From: Atkinsonella hypoxylon
Lineage: Eukaryota > Ascomycota > Sordariomycetes > Hypocreales > Clavicipitaceae
Direction: 5' to 3'
Length of the DNA stretch: 64,000 nt
NCBI GenBank assembly: GCA_000729835.1
Contig: JFHB01000045.1
Coordinates: forward strand, 62,001 to 126,000
In this document: piece by piece, positions 45,153 to 57,067 of the stretch
Numbering within the stretch: the stretch's first letter is position 1
Layout: every line of letters begins with the position of its first letter
The notes under the pieces: generated by a model
The model's input: only the letters and a program-made list of their open reading frames with translations
What the model was told of the DNA's origin: nothing
Databases searched by the model: none
Position numbers and translations under genes: made by a program

Positions 45153-45759
45153 TGCCCGGTCGTTACTCACACTCGACGAAACAAAAACAAATCCGCCCGC
45201 CCGTCGATCCTCATGGAATATGGAATGAAGGAATGAAGGAATGCCCTCATCAATCTCCTCTTATTATCCTCTTCCCTATTGCCTCCCCTATTATTTCTCA
45301 ATCTCATTCCCATTCATTCACATTCTCTTCTCATCAACTGCATTTTCCCGCATCTTCCCTCAGAGCCCTCCAGCCTCTCTTTATATAAATATCACAGACA
45401 GCTCAGCCCTCTTCTTCTAACTCTGGCTCGCTAAGCCCCAGGCGCTCATCTATGTGCCCTTCCATCCCCTTACTTTGGCCTAGTGGCGCCCTGCGTCTGA
45501 GACGAACGCTTGCAAGCCCAATCTGTATGCGGCCTGTCGCTCTCGTTCCTCGGCTTCGTATCGAATTCGTCGCACAGTTATATATAAATCCATAAGGCCT
45601 GCGCACACCCAGGCTAGCATCGTGCATCAGCTATCTAGTCTTCGGCGTACGTAGCGTCTCGTATTATTGGTGATGCGCAGACTTTGAGCATCCGGGAAAA
45701 TCTCGCTTAAGTTGTTACTCTACACTCCTTTGCAGCCAAGTGTCGCCAGTGGCGTCATC

Positions 45760-45822
45760 CACACACGCACACACACACGCACACGCACACACGCACACAC
45801 ACACGCACACGCACACACGCAG
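45760..45822. repeat. (CA)n/(CACACG)n microsatellite
   Basis: An alternating CA/CG purine-pyrimidine tract of about 60 bp; such tracts can adopt left-handed DNA. Confidence 0.93.
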
Positions 45823-46213
45823 CCACTCGACTGGCATCTGGCGTCTCCACCTCCGTCGGAAATAATCCAGCGAGCCTGCAACTCTCTTTTTTTATCTTCA
45901 AAATATTGCCTTTTTTTTTTTTGCCACAGGCTATCGCGGGCGATTGAGCTTCTCATTACGCTAGTTCCCGCTAGTTCGTACACTGCAACCTAATTTTAAT
46001 TTACTCCAGCTGGCGGCCGACGTCCTCCTCATATTTCATTTGGCTCACAGGAAGAAGAAGAAGAAGAACGAACCCCTTTTCTCACAAAACTGGAACCACA
46101 CCCCCATATCCCCCCCATCTCGACCTAATACATATCGCGTCAACTACACATCAACCAATACCCCTCCCCGTAACGAGGAGCTGCATCGCACTTCCGGTGC
46201 TTTGCTTGACAAG

Positions 46214-47431
46214 ATGCTCAATTCGCGTCGTGCGTTAGCGGCGGCTGCTTTCATAATCACAGTCTTCTACCTCGTCTTGAATTTGCATAGTTCATCGAGC
46301 AAACCTGCAGTCCGCGCCCATGCTGCCAATAAACCACCAACAGATGCCCAATCCGCTCTGAGCAAAAAGGACCTGCCTCAGAAACCCACGATTGACATGT
46401 CGCATATGTCAACCTACGACAAGCTCGCCTACGCTTATCCCTACGACGTCGAATCCAAGTTCCCTGCCTACATATGGCAGACCTGGAGGAAAACGCCAGC
46501 AGATAAGGACTTTGAGTTTCATGACCAGGAGGCGTCTTGGACAATCCAGCACCCTGGATGGGTCCACGAAGTCATTACCGATGACGTCGCCGTGAGCATG
46601 CTCAATCTTTTCTACGCCTCCATTCCCGAAGTACTGGAGGCCTATGACGCATTGCCTCTCCCCGTCCTCAAAGCCGACTTATTTCGATACCTGATACTCT
46701 TTGCCCGAGGCGGCATCTACTCCGACATAGATACCTATGCAATCAAGAGTGCCCTGGAATGGGTGCCCTCTCACATTCCCCGACAGACAATCGGTCTCGT
46801 CATCGGCATCGAGGCAGATCCTGACCGTCCCGACTGGGCAGACTGGTACAGTCGCCGAATCCAGTTCTGCCAATGGACAATGCAGAGCAAGCCAGGTCAT
46901 CCTGTGCTGCGCGAAATCATTTCTCGAATTACCAACACGACTCTGACATGGAAGAAGGAAGGCAGGTTTGTGTCCTTTGACGGAAAGAAGGTGGTCGACT
47001 TGACCGGCCCCGCTGTCTGGACAGATACCGTGATGGAATATATGAACGACGCGAGATTTTTCGACATGAAAAACAGCCAGGGCAAGATTGACTGGCACAG
47101 CTTTACGGGCATGGAGATGAGCAAGCGGGTGGGTGATGTGATTGTATTGCCAATCACAAGCTTTTCTCCCGGCGTGGAGCAAATGGGATCCAAGGACTAC
47201 GATGACCCAATGGCTTTTGTCAAGCATGACTTTCAGGGTAGGTGATACATTTGCTTCTGTGACCTTTGACGCCCTTGGCTTTCATGACCTTTTTATGCAT
47301 TTCGGTCAAGACACAGACATCCACTAACATGGTTCCTGACAGGCACGTGGAAACCAGAAAGCGAACGACATATCGGCGAACAAAAGGAGGAGGAAGAAGA
47401 AGAACAACAACCTCAACAAGAATTCAATTAA
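46214..47431 (+). CDS. GT32 alpha-1,6-mannosyltransferase, Och1/Hoc1-like
   Basis: Exons 46214-47237 and 47343-47431 join to 370 residues (donor GTAGGT, CTAAC branch, CTGACAG acceptor). Residues ~7-24 form one uncleaved membrane anchor after an Arg pair, giving the type II topology of Golgi glycosyltransferases. A ~50-residue stem follows. The GT32 domain starts at FPAYIWQTWRKTPADKDF. ADLFRYLILFARGGIYSDID contains the catalytic metal-binding D171-I-D173. TGPAVWTD and the final GMEM/SFSPGV segments match Och1 relatives. The short last exon adds a Glu/Gln-rich tail. It should add mannose to N-glycan cores in the early Golgi. Fungi have several Och1-like paralogs, so the exact acceptor is uncertain. 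The frame is open upstream to 46040, but that part is leader-like. Confidence 0.9.
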
Positions 47432-48280
47432 GATGGTATAGTCGCGACACAAAGCAGGGCATCCAAGCCTCTTCATCGTTGTTATTGATGCGACGGATTC
47501 TGAGCGTGCCATTTTTGTCGTTGGTTTTTTTTTTTTTTTTGGTCCCAGCATCTTACCTCCAGTACTTCATGATACAGTACTATGTCTCGTCATCAGCACA
47601 ACTAGACTTGGCCGCACGGGAGTTTTCGCCCAAGTGCCCATGGAACGCCATATACCATACCCCGACACATATTTGCGCTCTTTATTTACAGTGCATAAAG
47701 GAGGTTTTCGTATTCGGGTGTACAACGGATTTTTTTTTTCAGCAACGGCGCGAAGGTGTTTCCATAGGGAATTTTACTTCTGTTTCTTATGAGCTGCAGC
47801 GGACGGAAACAATGACAATAATTTGCTCCGACAAGGAGCGGGCCGCATGGATTTGGAGTCGGGGATTTTCCATGTTTCAGACATTAGCTGGCACGAATTA
47901 GGGTTGAAGAATTTACAAAAGGGGGTATGTGTGGATCTAGAGACGGATATGACCTTCACTGGGAGGTACCAGGTACCTTTGTGGTTTAGAATTGCATGGC
48001 TGGTGAGGAAGAGCGTCGCCTACGGAGTAATAGCCTAATCATAATATGCATGACTGCGACCACGGAAGTTTCGACGTCGGGATCCTGGACATGTGGAGAC
48101 GCCATTGGTCCATGACAGACTGAGCTTGACAGACTGAGCTTGAGCTTGACTAGGGGAAGGGAGCGCAGCTGGGCTGGGCTCATCCAGCAACCGCACATCT
48201 TGCCTCGCCTTGCCAAGTGAATCTCCAATCCTGCTCCTCGGCCATCCAAACACCGGCGGACGTCAATTCCCCAGGATCCG
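47432..48280. other. Intergenic spacer (0.85 kb)
   Basis: The spacer between two tandem plus-strand genes includes a T run at 47526-47540 and a short GACAGACTGAGCTTGA duplication near 48113-48145. No gene is supported. Confidence 0.5.
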
Positions 48281-50235
48281 ATGCGCCTCTCAGTTCGCGC
48301 GGGCAGTCGTGCAAAGCCAAAGCCACGGCCTGCACCCCGGATGTTCTCGAGCATCCGCGCAGGACCAAGAGAGGTATGCCCCCCCCCCCACGAAGGCATC
48401 TACGGTTTTTTTCCTCTTTTCCTGATTAAAAAAAAAATGGAATCTAGCCTTCGCTATACGAGGGCACCATCCCCGAGCACTTCGCCCAGACGGTCTCCCA
48501 GCACGGCGACCGCCCGGCCGTGATCGCGCGGTCGCCCACGCCGAGCGCCTTCGAGACCAGCCTGACGTACTACATGCTCGACCTGCTCTCCAACAGGCTG
48601 GCCTCGTCGCTGGCCAGCCTGGGCGTCCGGAAGGGCGACCGCGTGGCCATCTCGCAGGGCAACACGCCCGAGTTCGCCGCCCTGACGTACGCGTGCTTCA
48701 AGCTGGGCGCCGTGCTCGTCCCGCTCAACCCGGCTTTCAACGCGCGGCAGGTCGAGGCCGCGCTGAGGCACCTCGGCGTGCAGGTCTTTGTTGTCGGGGC
48801 CGTCACGGACCTTGCGTACAGGCCGGGTCGGGGCCGTAGCAACGAGGAGATGCTGGTCGCGGTGGCGGGGGACCTGGGGGCGAGCAAGATCCAGAGCGAA
48901 GGGGTGCCGACGCTGAAGAGGGTGGTTGTCGTGGACAATCGCGTGAGCCATATGGATGTGCGCTTTCGGCTGGAGGCGTGCCGGGCTATTACGTCTTATC
49001 GCTCGCTCCTGGAGGGCTCGGAGCGCGCCGTGACGCCGGACCAGAGGCTGGACGCTCATGATACGATCAATATCCAGTTTACGTCTGGGACGACGTCGGC
49101 ACCCAAGGCGGCTATGCTCTCGCACCACTCTATTCTCAACAATGGCATCCTGATCGCGAACAGGATGGGCCTCGACCCGTCTGACAAGATTGTCGTGCCG
49201 CCCCCCTTGTTCCACTGCTTCGGCTGCATCCTGGGCTACATGGCGACGGCCACGACAGGAGCAGCCATCCTGTTCCCCAGTCCGGCCTTCGACCCCGTCG
49301 CCACGCTCAACATGTGCGCCGACCACGACGCAACAGGCCTCTACGGCGTCACAACCATGCTCGTCGCCGTCCTGGAAGCCCTCGAGAGGGACGAGGCTAT
49401 GCGCCCGCCGTCCCACCTCCGCAAGGGCATCGTCGCAGGCTCGTCCGTCCCGGAAGCCCTCATGAAAACAGTCCACGCCCGCCTCGGCCTGCGCGACCTC
49501 GTCATCTGCTACGGCATGACGGAAACCAGCCCCGTAAGCTGCATGACCGCCCCCGCCGACCCCTTGGACAAGCGCTGCGCCTCCGTCGGCACCCCCATGC
49601 CCCATACCACCGTCAAGATCGTCGACTCGTCCGACCGCTCCGTCATCGTCCCCTACAACACCCGCGGCGAGCTCGCGGCCGCAGGGTACCTCGTCATGAA
49701 GGGCTACTTCAACGACCCCGTCGCGACAAACCGGGTGCGCACCGAGGAGCTCGACGCCGACGGGACCGGCCTCACCACCTGGCTGTACTCGGGGGACGAG
49801 GCGCAGATGGACGAGGACGGCTTCGTGACCATCACCGGACGCATCAAGGACCTCATCATCCGCGGCGGCGAAAACATACAACCCCTCGAGATAGAAAACT
49901 GCCTCTTCCAGCTCGACGGCGTCAAGGAGGTCAGCGTCGTGGGCGTGCCGGACGAGAAACTGGGCGAGTGCGTGGCCGCCTTTGTGATTCCCCGGCGCGA
50001 CTGGACGACAGGCAGCTCGGCCGACAGCGTGCCCCCCCGTCCATCGGGGGAAGAAGAAAAGGTCTTGACTGTGGAGAAAGTCCAGGCGTGGGTGCGGTCC
50101 AATCTGTCGAGCCATTTGGTGCCCAGGCATGTCTTCTGGGTGGATGAGTATCCCAAGACGGCGAGTGGCAAGATTCAAAAGTTCAAGTTGAGAGAACTGG
50201 CCGGGGAGCTGCTCAAGGGTAAAACTGGGAATTAG
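48281..50235 (+). CDS. Mitochondrial-type medium-chain acyl-CoA synthetase (ACSF2-like)
   Basis: Exons 48281-48373 and 48448-50235 join to 626 residues. The 74-nt intron (GTATGC donor, TCTAG acceptor) contains a C run. Splicing rebuilds SIRAGPREPSLYEGTIPEHF, matching relatives. The first ~25 residues are Arg-rich with no acids, so mitochondrial import is likely. AMP-binding motifs are complete: FTSGTTSAPK near 242-251, YGMTETSPVS, YSGDEAQMDEDG, GRIKDLIIRGGENIQP, and the catalytic lysine in TASGKIQK near the end. It activates fatty or other carboxylic acids to CoA thioesters with ATP. Strong G/C preference at third positions leaves a long open frame on the opposite strand, which is a shadow. 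Substrate chain length is inferred from the ACSF2-type sequence. Confidence 0.9.
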
Positions 50236-51094
50236 AATTTGGGGGGAAAGGGGGAGTTTTTTTTTTTTTTTTTTTTTTTTTTATTAAAAAAAAAAATTTT
50301 CTTCCATATAGTATAGCATGGCATAATCTTGGGAAATCCAGTGTTTTTTTGGGGTTTTTTTTTTTTGTGCTGAAGCATTTTTTGGAAGATAGTCATGCGG
50401 CCTGGTGATTATTCGTGAAACAGCTCGTAAACTGATTCACCCTTAACTCGTGGTCGTTGCTTCATCTGCGTTGATCTTGGCTGTGTCAAACAAAGCCCCG
50501 GTATGCTTGACCATAACATATTGCTGGCATGGCTTATTTGGAATACTAGCACAAATGCACCATTATCAAAACCAATCATTTGGTCACGTCCATCATCGTA
50601 TTCAATCCGGACACTTATGAACCTGTCTCATAAGAGCTGTTCGCAGCTTGTGCAATCGGTATTCTGGGGAGTCCCAGCCTCTCATGCTCTGAACGCGCAA
50701 TCTAGATATCCTCTTTCTTTTTTCTTTTTTCTTTCTTTAATCGCCTGCACCAAATGCATTCCCTAAATGCATGAGATGGCCATTTCTCGAGCTGCACGAT
50801 AGGAAAAGGCAGCCTGTTCCCGTGTCCAAACAAGACTGGTCGGGCTCAAATATCGATAGGCTTCCAGGAGACAGCAAGATGACAACCTACCCATTATCAA
50901 AACCAGTGTAAACAAATCTTGGACTGAACCGAGAGGTCAGTCTGACAGAAAGACATCAAATTAAAGAGGTAGAGCATCGTGAAGAAGAGCCCAAGTACAT
51001 CTAGACATTTCACGTCAAGTGTCAAGCAAAAAAAAAACCGGATTAACGCCTTCAACTCCGCTCTTTTTCCGTAGTCGGGCCCTTCTTTTCTTCC
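50236..51094. other. Convergent 3' region (0.86 kb)
   Basis: A T run at 50258-50282 followed by A and T runs lies just after the acyl-CoA synthetase stop. The rest has no supported gene. Confidence 0.55.
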
Positions 51095-52834
51095 TTAGTC
51101 AACCTGCTTCTCACATCCAATACGTCCAAGCAATTCTTTGCGATCGCTATGACCTGGCAAGCTGACGCCAGAGCTGCTGGCCTGTCGCTTAACACCGGTT
51201 CTGCGTTCCCAGGTCCGAAGATCGATATCGGCCGCATCCACCTCCTCTTCTAAAGGCTCAGCCTCTTCATATACGTATTCATCTTCTTGGTCGACAGCCT
51301 CGTCATCACTTCGAGAATCCTCAGCCCCAGCGCCGCGAATGACCTTCATGGCTACTCCCACAATCATTGTGAACCAATAAATAGTAATGCCCTGCAGGGC
51401 AGCCAGTGGCGCCAGAAAGGCCCATTTGACTGTCTCGTTGGTGCAAACTCGACCAGTGGAGCTGAGGAATGGCTCAATCAGCCACATCAACCCCGGCGGT
51501 GACGGTTCAGGTCCAATCAGGTCGTCGTTGGTGCCCCTGAAGCAGCCGTTGGGTAAAATCTCGAGCGCTTGGGCATATACCGACCAGCAGACCATGATAT
51601 AAATGACATGGCGAGCCAACAGCCATGAAAGCATGAACACACCGAACATGACGTCGCAGACGGTGTTATATCCCGCATATTTGAGACACTTGGCAGCCTG
51701 CATATGAGCATGAAAATTAGCATTTGCAAGCTGAGGTAAGCTTTTTGATCATCACATCTAGTCCAATACGCACCGGCAAGAAAAGATCAACCACATCCAT
51801 GATGACCAAGATCATGTTACCCACACGGGTATGGCGATAGGCGTAGCAAGACCATATCAGGATGGTGGTGATGATGTGGTGACTAAACATTTGCCAGTGG
51901 TCCTTGCGGCGCTCTTCAATGTTGATGACAAGGATTTGCTGCAGCCAAAATGCCCATTGAGCCAGAAGGTAACCCTTCATCAGCCCATCCATTTCACGAT
52001 TGGGCCAGTCGGTCCACATTTCTCGCAGGTTGAGGTAGTAAGGGGACTTGCAGTAGATATACTATCACAGCGCCAGTCAGTCTCGGAACGTCCTTGAACT
52101 GTCATTGTTTATTAAGAATGTACAGACTCTGCCGGAGGTTATCTTACCATGCCTGTGGCCCAAAACACGCTGTAGTACACAAGCAGCCAGGCCTGTTCCG
52201 TAAATCGAACCTGGTTTTTCTTCTTGGTTACGCCTTGCATTCTCGCAAAAGGGGCCAGGATGTACTCCATGAAGCCAGCTCTCAGGAGCGTGAAGACGAC
52301 GACACAGAAACTTATGAAGTAGGCATCTTCAGATCCAATGCCATATTGGCCACTCCTTCCGTTGTAGTAGGCGAGTTGGAAGTACTTCTGTGTATGTGAT
52401 CGAGCTTTCGGAATGAGGTTGTGGCAGAGGAAAAGTAGCGCGAGAAGGTTGAAAGAAAGACCTGGAGGAAAGCAAGCAAAGTTAGCGAAACAGGATAACA
52501 GGCAAGACAGCCACAGTCGTTTGCACCACTAATTGAGGTCAATCGGTAAGAGGACGTGTATCTCCATCCATTGAGTCCTCATTGTCCCTGACACTGGACG
52601 CAAAGGGGCTTTGAACGTACTGATTTGGTTCTCAACAAACCAGCGCGTGAAGTGTTTCCACGATCCGTCCTCCTTTCTCTTTAACCTTCGCACAAGGATA
52701 TGTTTGCCATCAGAGCTCTGCACATATAGAGGGCCCTTGGCACCAAGCGAAGACGGCCCGGGCTTGTATTGGGGTTGCGACGGTTCTCGAGCGACGCCAT
52801 GATCTGGCGATGTTGTTTGGTCGTAGTCGCCCAT
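51095..52834 (-). CDS. LAG1: Ceramide synthase (Lag1/Lac1, TLC domain)
   Basis: On the minus strand, exons 52834-52621, 52461-52148, 52061-51774 and 51697-51095 join in phase to 472 residues. The ~70-residue N-terminus is hydrophilic. Membrane segments start at LSFNLLALLFLCHNLIP. The TLC domain contains the Lag motif: DHWQMFSHHIITTILIW with the catalytic His pair, then RVGNMILVIMDVVDLFLPAA. WTDWPNREMDGLMKGY is also diagnostic. The C-terminus is acidic (AEDSRSDDEAVDQEDEYVYEE), the usual CK2-type tail. The enzyme joins a fatty acyl-CoA to dihydrosphingosine in the ER to make dihydroceramide. Fungi have two classes (BarA and LagA types); I cannot separate them here. All motifs are intact. Confidence 0.94.
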
Positions 52835-55800
52835 TTTTGCTTGAGGGGCGGAAGCGGAGCGAATTCGGCTGAGAAAAACAGCACCAGAAAAAAAAGAAAA
52901 AAGACCCTACTGGTCGAAAACTCTCCGCTGTTTGATAATTGTGATTACGTTCTGTTTTATGCTGGCCTTTCGTCGATTACCTCAGTTTCTCGCGCTCTCC
53001 ATCAATGCCTCGAGAACATTTGATTTTGGGGCAGATGAAGATTTAAAGAACGAGTGACAGGATTGCTGCAAGGGAATAGCTGGCCCGGAGGTGCAGAACC
53101 TTCTCAGATAGTGGTGGTTGTGGGCAAGGCCCAGCTCCAGTCGCACGCAGAGAAAAAGTTTAGTCAACTCGGGGCCTGGATGGCAAAGAAGGTAAAATAA
53201 AAAATAAAAATAAAAATAAAGGGCCAGGGCCAGGGCCAGGGCCAGGGGTGGCAGGATTCAGGATTCGACAAAGGCCAGGTTTGACGGGCTGTTGTTAAAA
53301 CGTCTCGCGGCGTGGTACAGTCAGTACTCCTTGACGGTGGCCGGTGGGGTCAAACTTGATTCCAGTACTCGACAGCTCCAGTGCTGTTGTTCAACGAGCT
53401 TTATTATTAGCGGCACTGAAAGCTGAAGTTTAAAAAGTACCAGACCAGGGAGGCACCTAGCCTAAGAGAGGTACCTAAGTTAAGTGCCTAGTAGGTTAGG
53501 TTATAGATGCCCCAGCTACTCCGTACATAGAAGCAATGGCGTGAATTGGATTGGATCGACCCAAAGCTTCAGCGTCGGATCCGACCAACCACAAATAAGC
53601 AGCAAACTGTGGTGGCTGCAGCGTGGCGACCCCACTGAGCTCAATGGCGCAGTTGATTGGTACGTCGGCGCGGGCCTTTTCTGAGGACAAAGAGTTGGAT
53701 GAGGTGAAAGTCGAGCAGCCTCTATCGAGGACGAAACGACCGAAAGGAGTGCAAACTGCTTCTCGGATCCCTAGGGGTAATCAAATCAGATAGAGCAAGA
53801 GGCTGACGAGACAAGGCAGAGGATGTTATTGTAGACTGGAGGGAAAAGGAAAGAAGTGGGGGTGGGAGGATGAGTGTGAGAGGAGCAAGGGAAGGAAGGA
53901 GGGATGGACGCTACGCAAAGCGAGCAAAGCAAGCAAGCACACAAAGAAGGGAAGGGATACTCTACTCTACTCTCACTCCAGACTGTACTCCATACAGTAT
54001 TGCATCCCTGTTCATGATGGGATTGGACAGAGAAATGCACTTCCAGAGCCGAAAACAGAGCTTCCTCACACCTTTTCTCGTGGGTTTGTTTTTCCCTTGG
54101 TGCAAAATACATGGATGTCGTCGAGTCTCTTGCAGTCAGGTCCATACTCTGAATGCATCAACATCAAACAGGATTATCAAGCAAGTGAGCTATTAGCGCA
54201 GATCCAGCAGCTCTGTCGATGAGCTGGGGCCAAGTCACAAGTCACAGTTAAAAGAAATACTCGTCACAATCGATGGAGGCGGAAACTATCCATGCGCCAT
54301 CGTCCCAGCCCAACTGAACCGAATGGGAGGAATGCTTAAGCTCATGAAATCATTCACCCATAAGCCCTAGCTGTTCTGCGATGCCTGACAGGGAAGCACA
54401 AAGCTTGTTTTGCTCTGCTTCATTCCTTATTCCTCCATTTCCACTCGGGCAATGTATGCATCTGCAAGAACATGCGCGTCTTTGAGTTGCCGGTGTGCTC
54501 TCTGTATGTGCTTGATATTGACAGCTTTGCCAAACAGCTGGGTGAAGTAAAAGGCGTACTGGGCCAGGCCAGATGACAACGACGCTGTAAACGCTCCTGT
54601 GCTTTCTCATTTACCGTTTTGGCCTGGTCGTGTTCCAATTCCCCATTTCGTGCCCTACCATCCTTATCATTCCATGTTTCTCGCTCTGGATTAAGCTCAC
54701 CTTCTTTTTTCACATGAACTCATTTCAGAGTCTGGCTCCAGAACGGCTTGCCAAGAAATCTTGAGAGATGACAGGGATGCCGGGTGCGCAAGACAAGAGA
54801 TAAGACAAGACGACATGATCAGCGTCTGTATTTCAATGCCTGTAGCGTGAGTGGCCCAAACTCTACATCATCATTTTGGCGGTTGCCGCTAAGCGCGCGT
54901 TGCAGCTCGCCTAATAATTAATAAAACAAGACAAATTGTCGAAATGAAGGCGGTGAGGGAGATCCAGGTTCCCTGACTCGATTGCGTCGCGGGTAGTGAA
55001 GAAGCTCAACTTGACCTTTGCAATTAAAGAGCCCACATCCATCGTAACAAATGCTCGAATTCTACTTTTGGATGGAGCTCAAAGAATTCAAGGCTCTAGG
55101 ACGTTCTATGATTTAATTATGTCCTCCATTATAGGGCTTCATGGTCTCTTGCGAGACCTTCTTCCTCATGCGCTCCTGTAATCATTCACCCCTTGCGTGA
55201 TTGTGGTGGGATCTCGGTGCTCGGGGTGGACAATGTTGAGCCACGACACAACAAGGCACTGCCAACGTGTTAAGATGATTGCATGTGCGCGTCTGCCACG
55301 GAGGCGATGGTGATAGCGGCAATGTCAGTCAGTGACTAACGGTGTGGTCCTGCCCAACTCTCAGCTTAACTCATAATTGGACTTTGTGCAAGGCACGATG
55401 CCTTGGGATCTGCAAACCACAACTGCTACCCTCATCAATGCCCCTGCGTACGCACCATACCGTCGAATCAATTCGACACATGGACAAATGCCCGGGAAAT
55501 ATATGGCACACCATTCGCCCAGTAACCAACCCATCGACCAAGTATAGTACGTAGACACTCTATACTCCGTATGAAAAAAAAAAAAAAAAAACCATTTGAA
55601 GCCTAGCGCGATCCACCTCTCCTCAGTTCGGAAATCACGCAGAATTCCGTCGAAGTAAAAGGACCCCCGCCATACCATTCATTCTCCTGTCGTAATATAG
55701 CGCAGAATCACCGACTTAGAGGCGGAAGCATCCAGGGCTCAGTATGTCATGTCTTCTTGCTTTTATATAGGCATGCCGACTAGGTGCACAATTTGACATC

Positions 55801-56095
55801 TGTAGCTTTCTCGTAAATGCAGAAATCAGATTACACCTCGACCATCCCTACCCTGCACCAGCTGCACCGCCGCACCCATGCAACTCCAGCTCCACTCCAC
55901 ATGACACGCTGCCGTCATCATTACCACCTGACTAACGTCAACTCTCAAACGAATCCTATCCTATATCCCATTCCTAACCCATCCCGCCGTCTTCACCATC
56001 ATTAAAAACCTCATAGCCGATTCACCTCATCGCTACCCAAGAAAGCAGCGGAACACCACGTCCAACAAAGTTGCGCCGCATCGACGGATCAAAAG
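52835..56095. other. Long divergent spacer (3.3 kb)
   Basis: No gene is supported between the ceramide synthase and BI-1 starts. It holds AAAAT and GGGCCA tracts at 53195-53247, a purine-rich stretch at 53815-53960 (minus-strand TC-rich) and an A run at 55573-55591. Short frames of 60-120 codons have no recognisable features. Such length could hide a non-coding RNA, but nothing proves it. Confidence 0.5.
53195..53247. repeat. (AAAAT)n tract followed by (GGGCCA)n
   Basis: An A-rich 5/6-mer tract runs directly into four GGGCCA units, an abrupt AT-to-GC switch. Confidence 0.9.
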
Positions 56096-57067
56096 ATGGC
56101 CGCTCCGAGCACCAACCCCAAGTACCAGCCCGCTCCGCAGCACGATCCGGAGGAGTACACCCAAGCGCCGCCCGCCTACGCCGAGGGCTCACGCCGCGAT
56201 GAAGAGCAACATCTCTTTGGCCCCCCTCGCAACAGCGAGGACAACCTGCCCGACGACTTCAAGGCAAGTCGGCCCGCTCCCATGGTTTTTCAATACCGGT
56301 CCCCGAGGGAAACACCGTGATCAACATCGCTAACGTCCATCCTCCAGTTTGGCGGCTCCGTGGCCGAAGCAACCCTCGACATCCGCAACCAGTTCGTCCG
56401 CAAGGTCTACACGATCCTGACCGTCCAGCTGCTTGTCACCGCGGGCGTCAGCTCCCTTACCTTCTTCAGCTCCTCCTACCGAAACTGGATCCAAGACCGT
56501 CCCCTCCTCGTCTGGGTTTCCGTATGTTCACTCTTCCCTTACCCATCATCAGTCACAACTAACTGACGTCACCAGCTCATCGGAGCAATGGTCTTCATGG
56601 GCCTAACGTACTGGAAACGCAAATCGTACCCCACAAACCTTCTCTTCCTCTCGCTCTTCACCTTCGCCGAAGCATACTCCATTTCCGTCATCGTCTCCTT
56701 CTACAAGACCTCCATCGTTCTCAACGCCGTGATCCTCACAGCCGGTCTCTTCGTCTTCCTCACTCTGTTCGCATGCCAGACCAGATACGACTTCACGTCA
56801 TGGATGCCCTACCTCTTCGGGGCGATCTGGGCCCTCATTCTCTTCGGTTTCGTGGCCATGTTCTTCCCGTACAATTCTACTGCTGAGCTCATCTACGGGG
56901 GAGTCGCTGCCCTCATCTTCAGTGCCTACATTCTCGTCGACACACAGCTCGTCATGCGTCATCACCACGTCGAAGAGGAGATTGCTGCCTCTATCAGCTT
57001 GTACCTCGACATCATCAACTTGTTTCTTGCTATTCTGCGCATCCTCAACAGCCAGTCTAACGACTAA
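56096..57067 (+). CDS. BAX inhibitor-1 family protein (Bxi1-like) with a GC-AG intron
   Basis: Exons 56096-56263, 56348-56521 and 56576-57067 join in phase to 277 residues. Intron 1 begins GCAAGT rather than GT, and no GT nearby preserves the conserved DDFK-FGGSVAEATLDIRNQF junction. Intron 2 has GTATGT and CTGAC. The N-terminal ~65 residues are Pro-rich and polar (EEYTQAPPAYAEG). Seven membrane segments follow, starting at VYTILTVQLLVTAG. The end matches the family: YILVDTQLVMRHHHVEEEI and SLYLDIINLFLAILRIL. BI-1/LFG proteins are ER or vacuole membrane calcium-leak and stress proteins that restrain cell death. Intact and of normal length. Confidence 0.94.

Larger units (their letters stand above)
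43463..46213. other. Repeat-rich spacer (2.75 kb) between divergent genes
   Basis: No gene is supported between the amine oxidase and GT32 starts. Six distinct tandem repeats and a perfect 28-bp palindrome are packed here and listed separately. A T run lies at 43574-43593. Frames spanning the repeats encode only dipeptide- or heptapeptide-type low complexity. The pyrimidine-rich end (46060-46200) is the probable GT32 leader. Confidence 0.6.

Noticed and set aside
45019..45228. Frame encoding a long Thr-Gly repeat
   Set aside because: It only translates the ACTGGG minisatellite; no start context or flanking coding sequence.
49314..50147. 277-codon plus-strand frame overlapping the acyl-CoA synthetase
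   Set aside because: It is the +1 shadow of the same GC-rich gene, an Arg/Pro/His-rich translation without a plausible fold.
48454..50178. 574-codon open frame on the minus strand
   Set aside because: It lies antisense to the acyl-CoA synthetase, which has all its catalytic motifs. Strong G/C third-position bias removes antisense stops; the antisense product is His/Arg/Val-rich low-quality sequence.
39983..50235. Possible secondary-metabolite cluster (amine oxidase, acyl-CoA synthetase, glycosyltransferase)
   Set aside because: No polyketide synthase, NRPS, terpene synthase or pathway regulator is present. The genes are ordinary primary-metabolism types with separate promoters.
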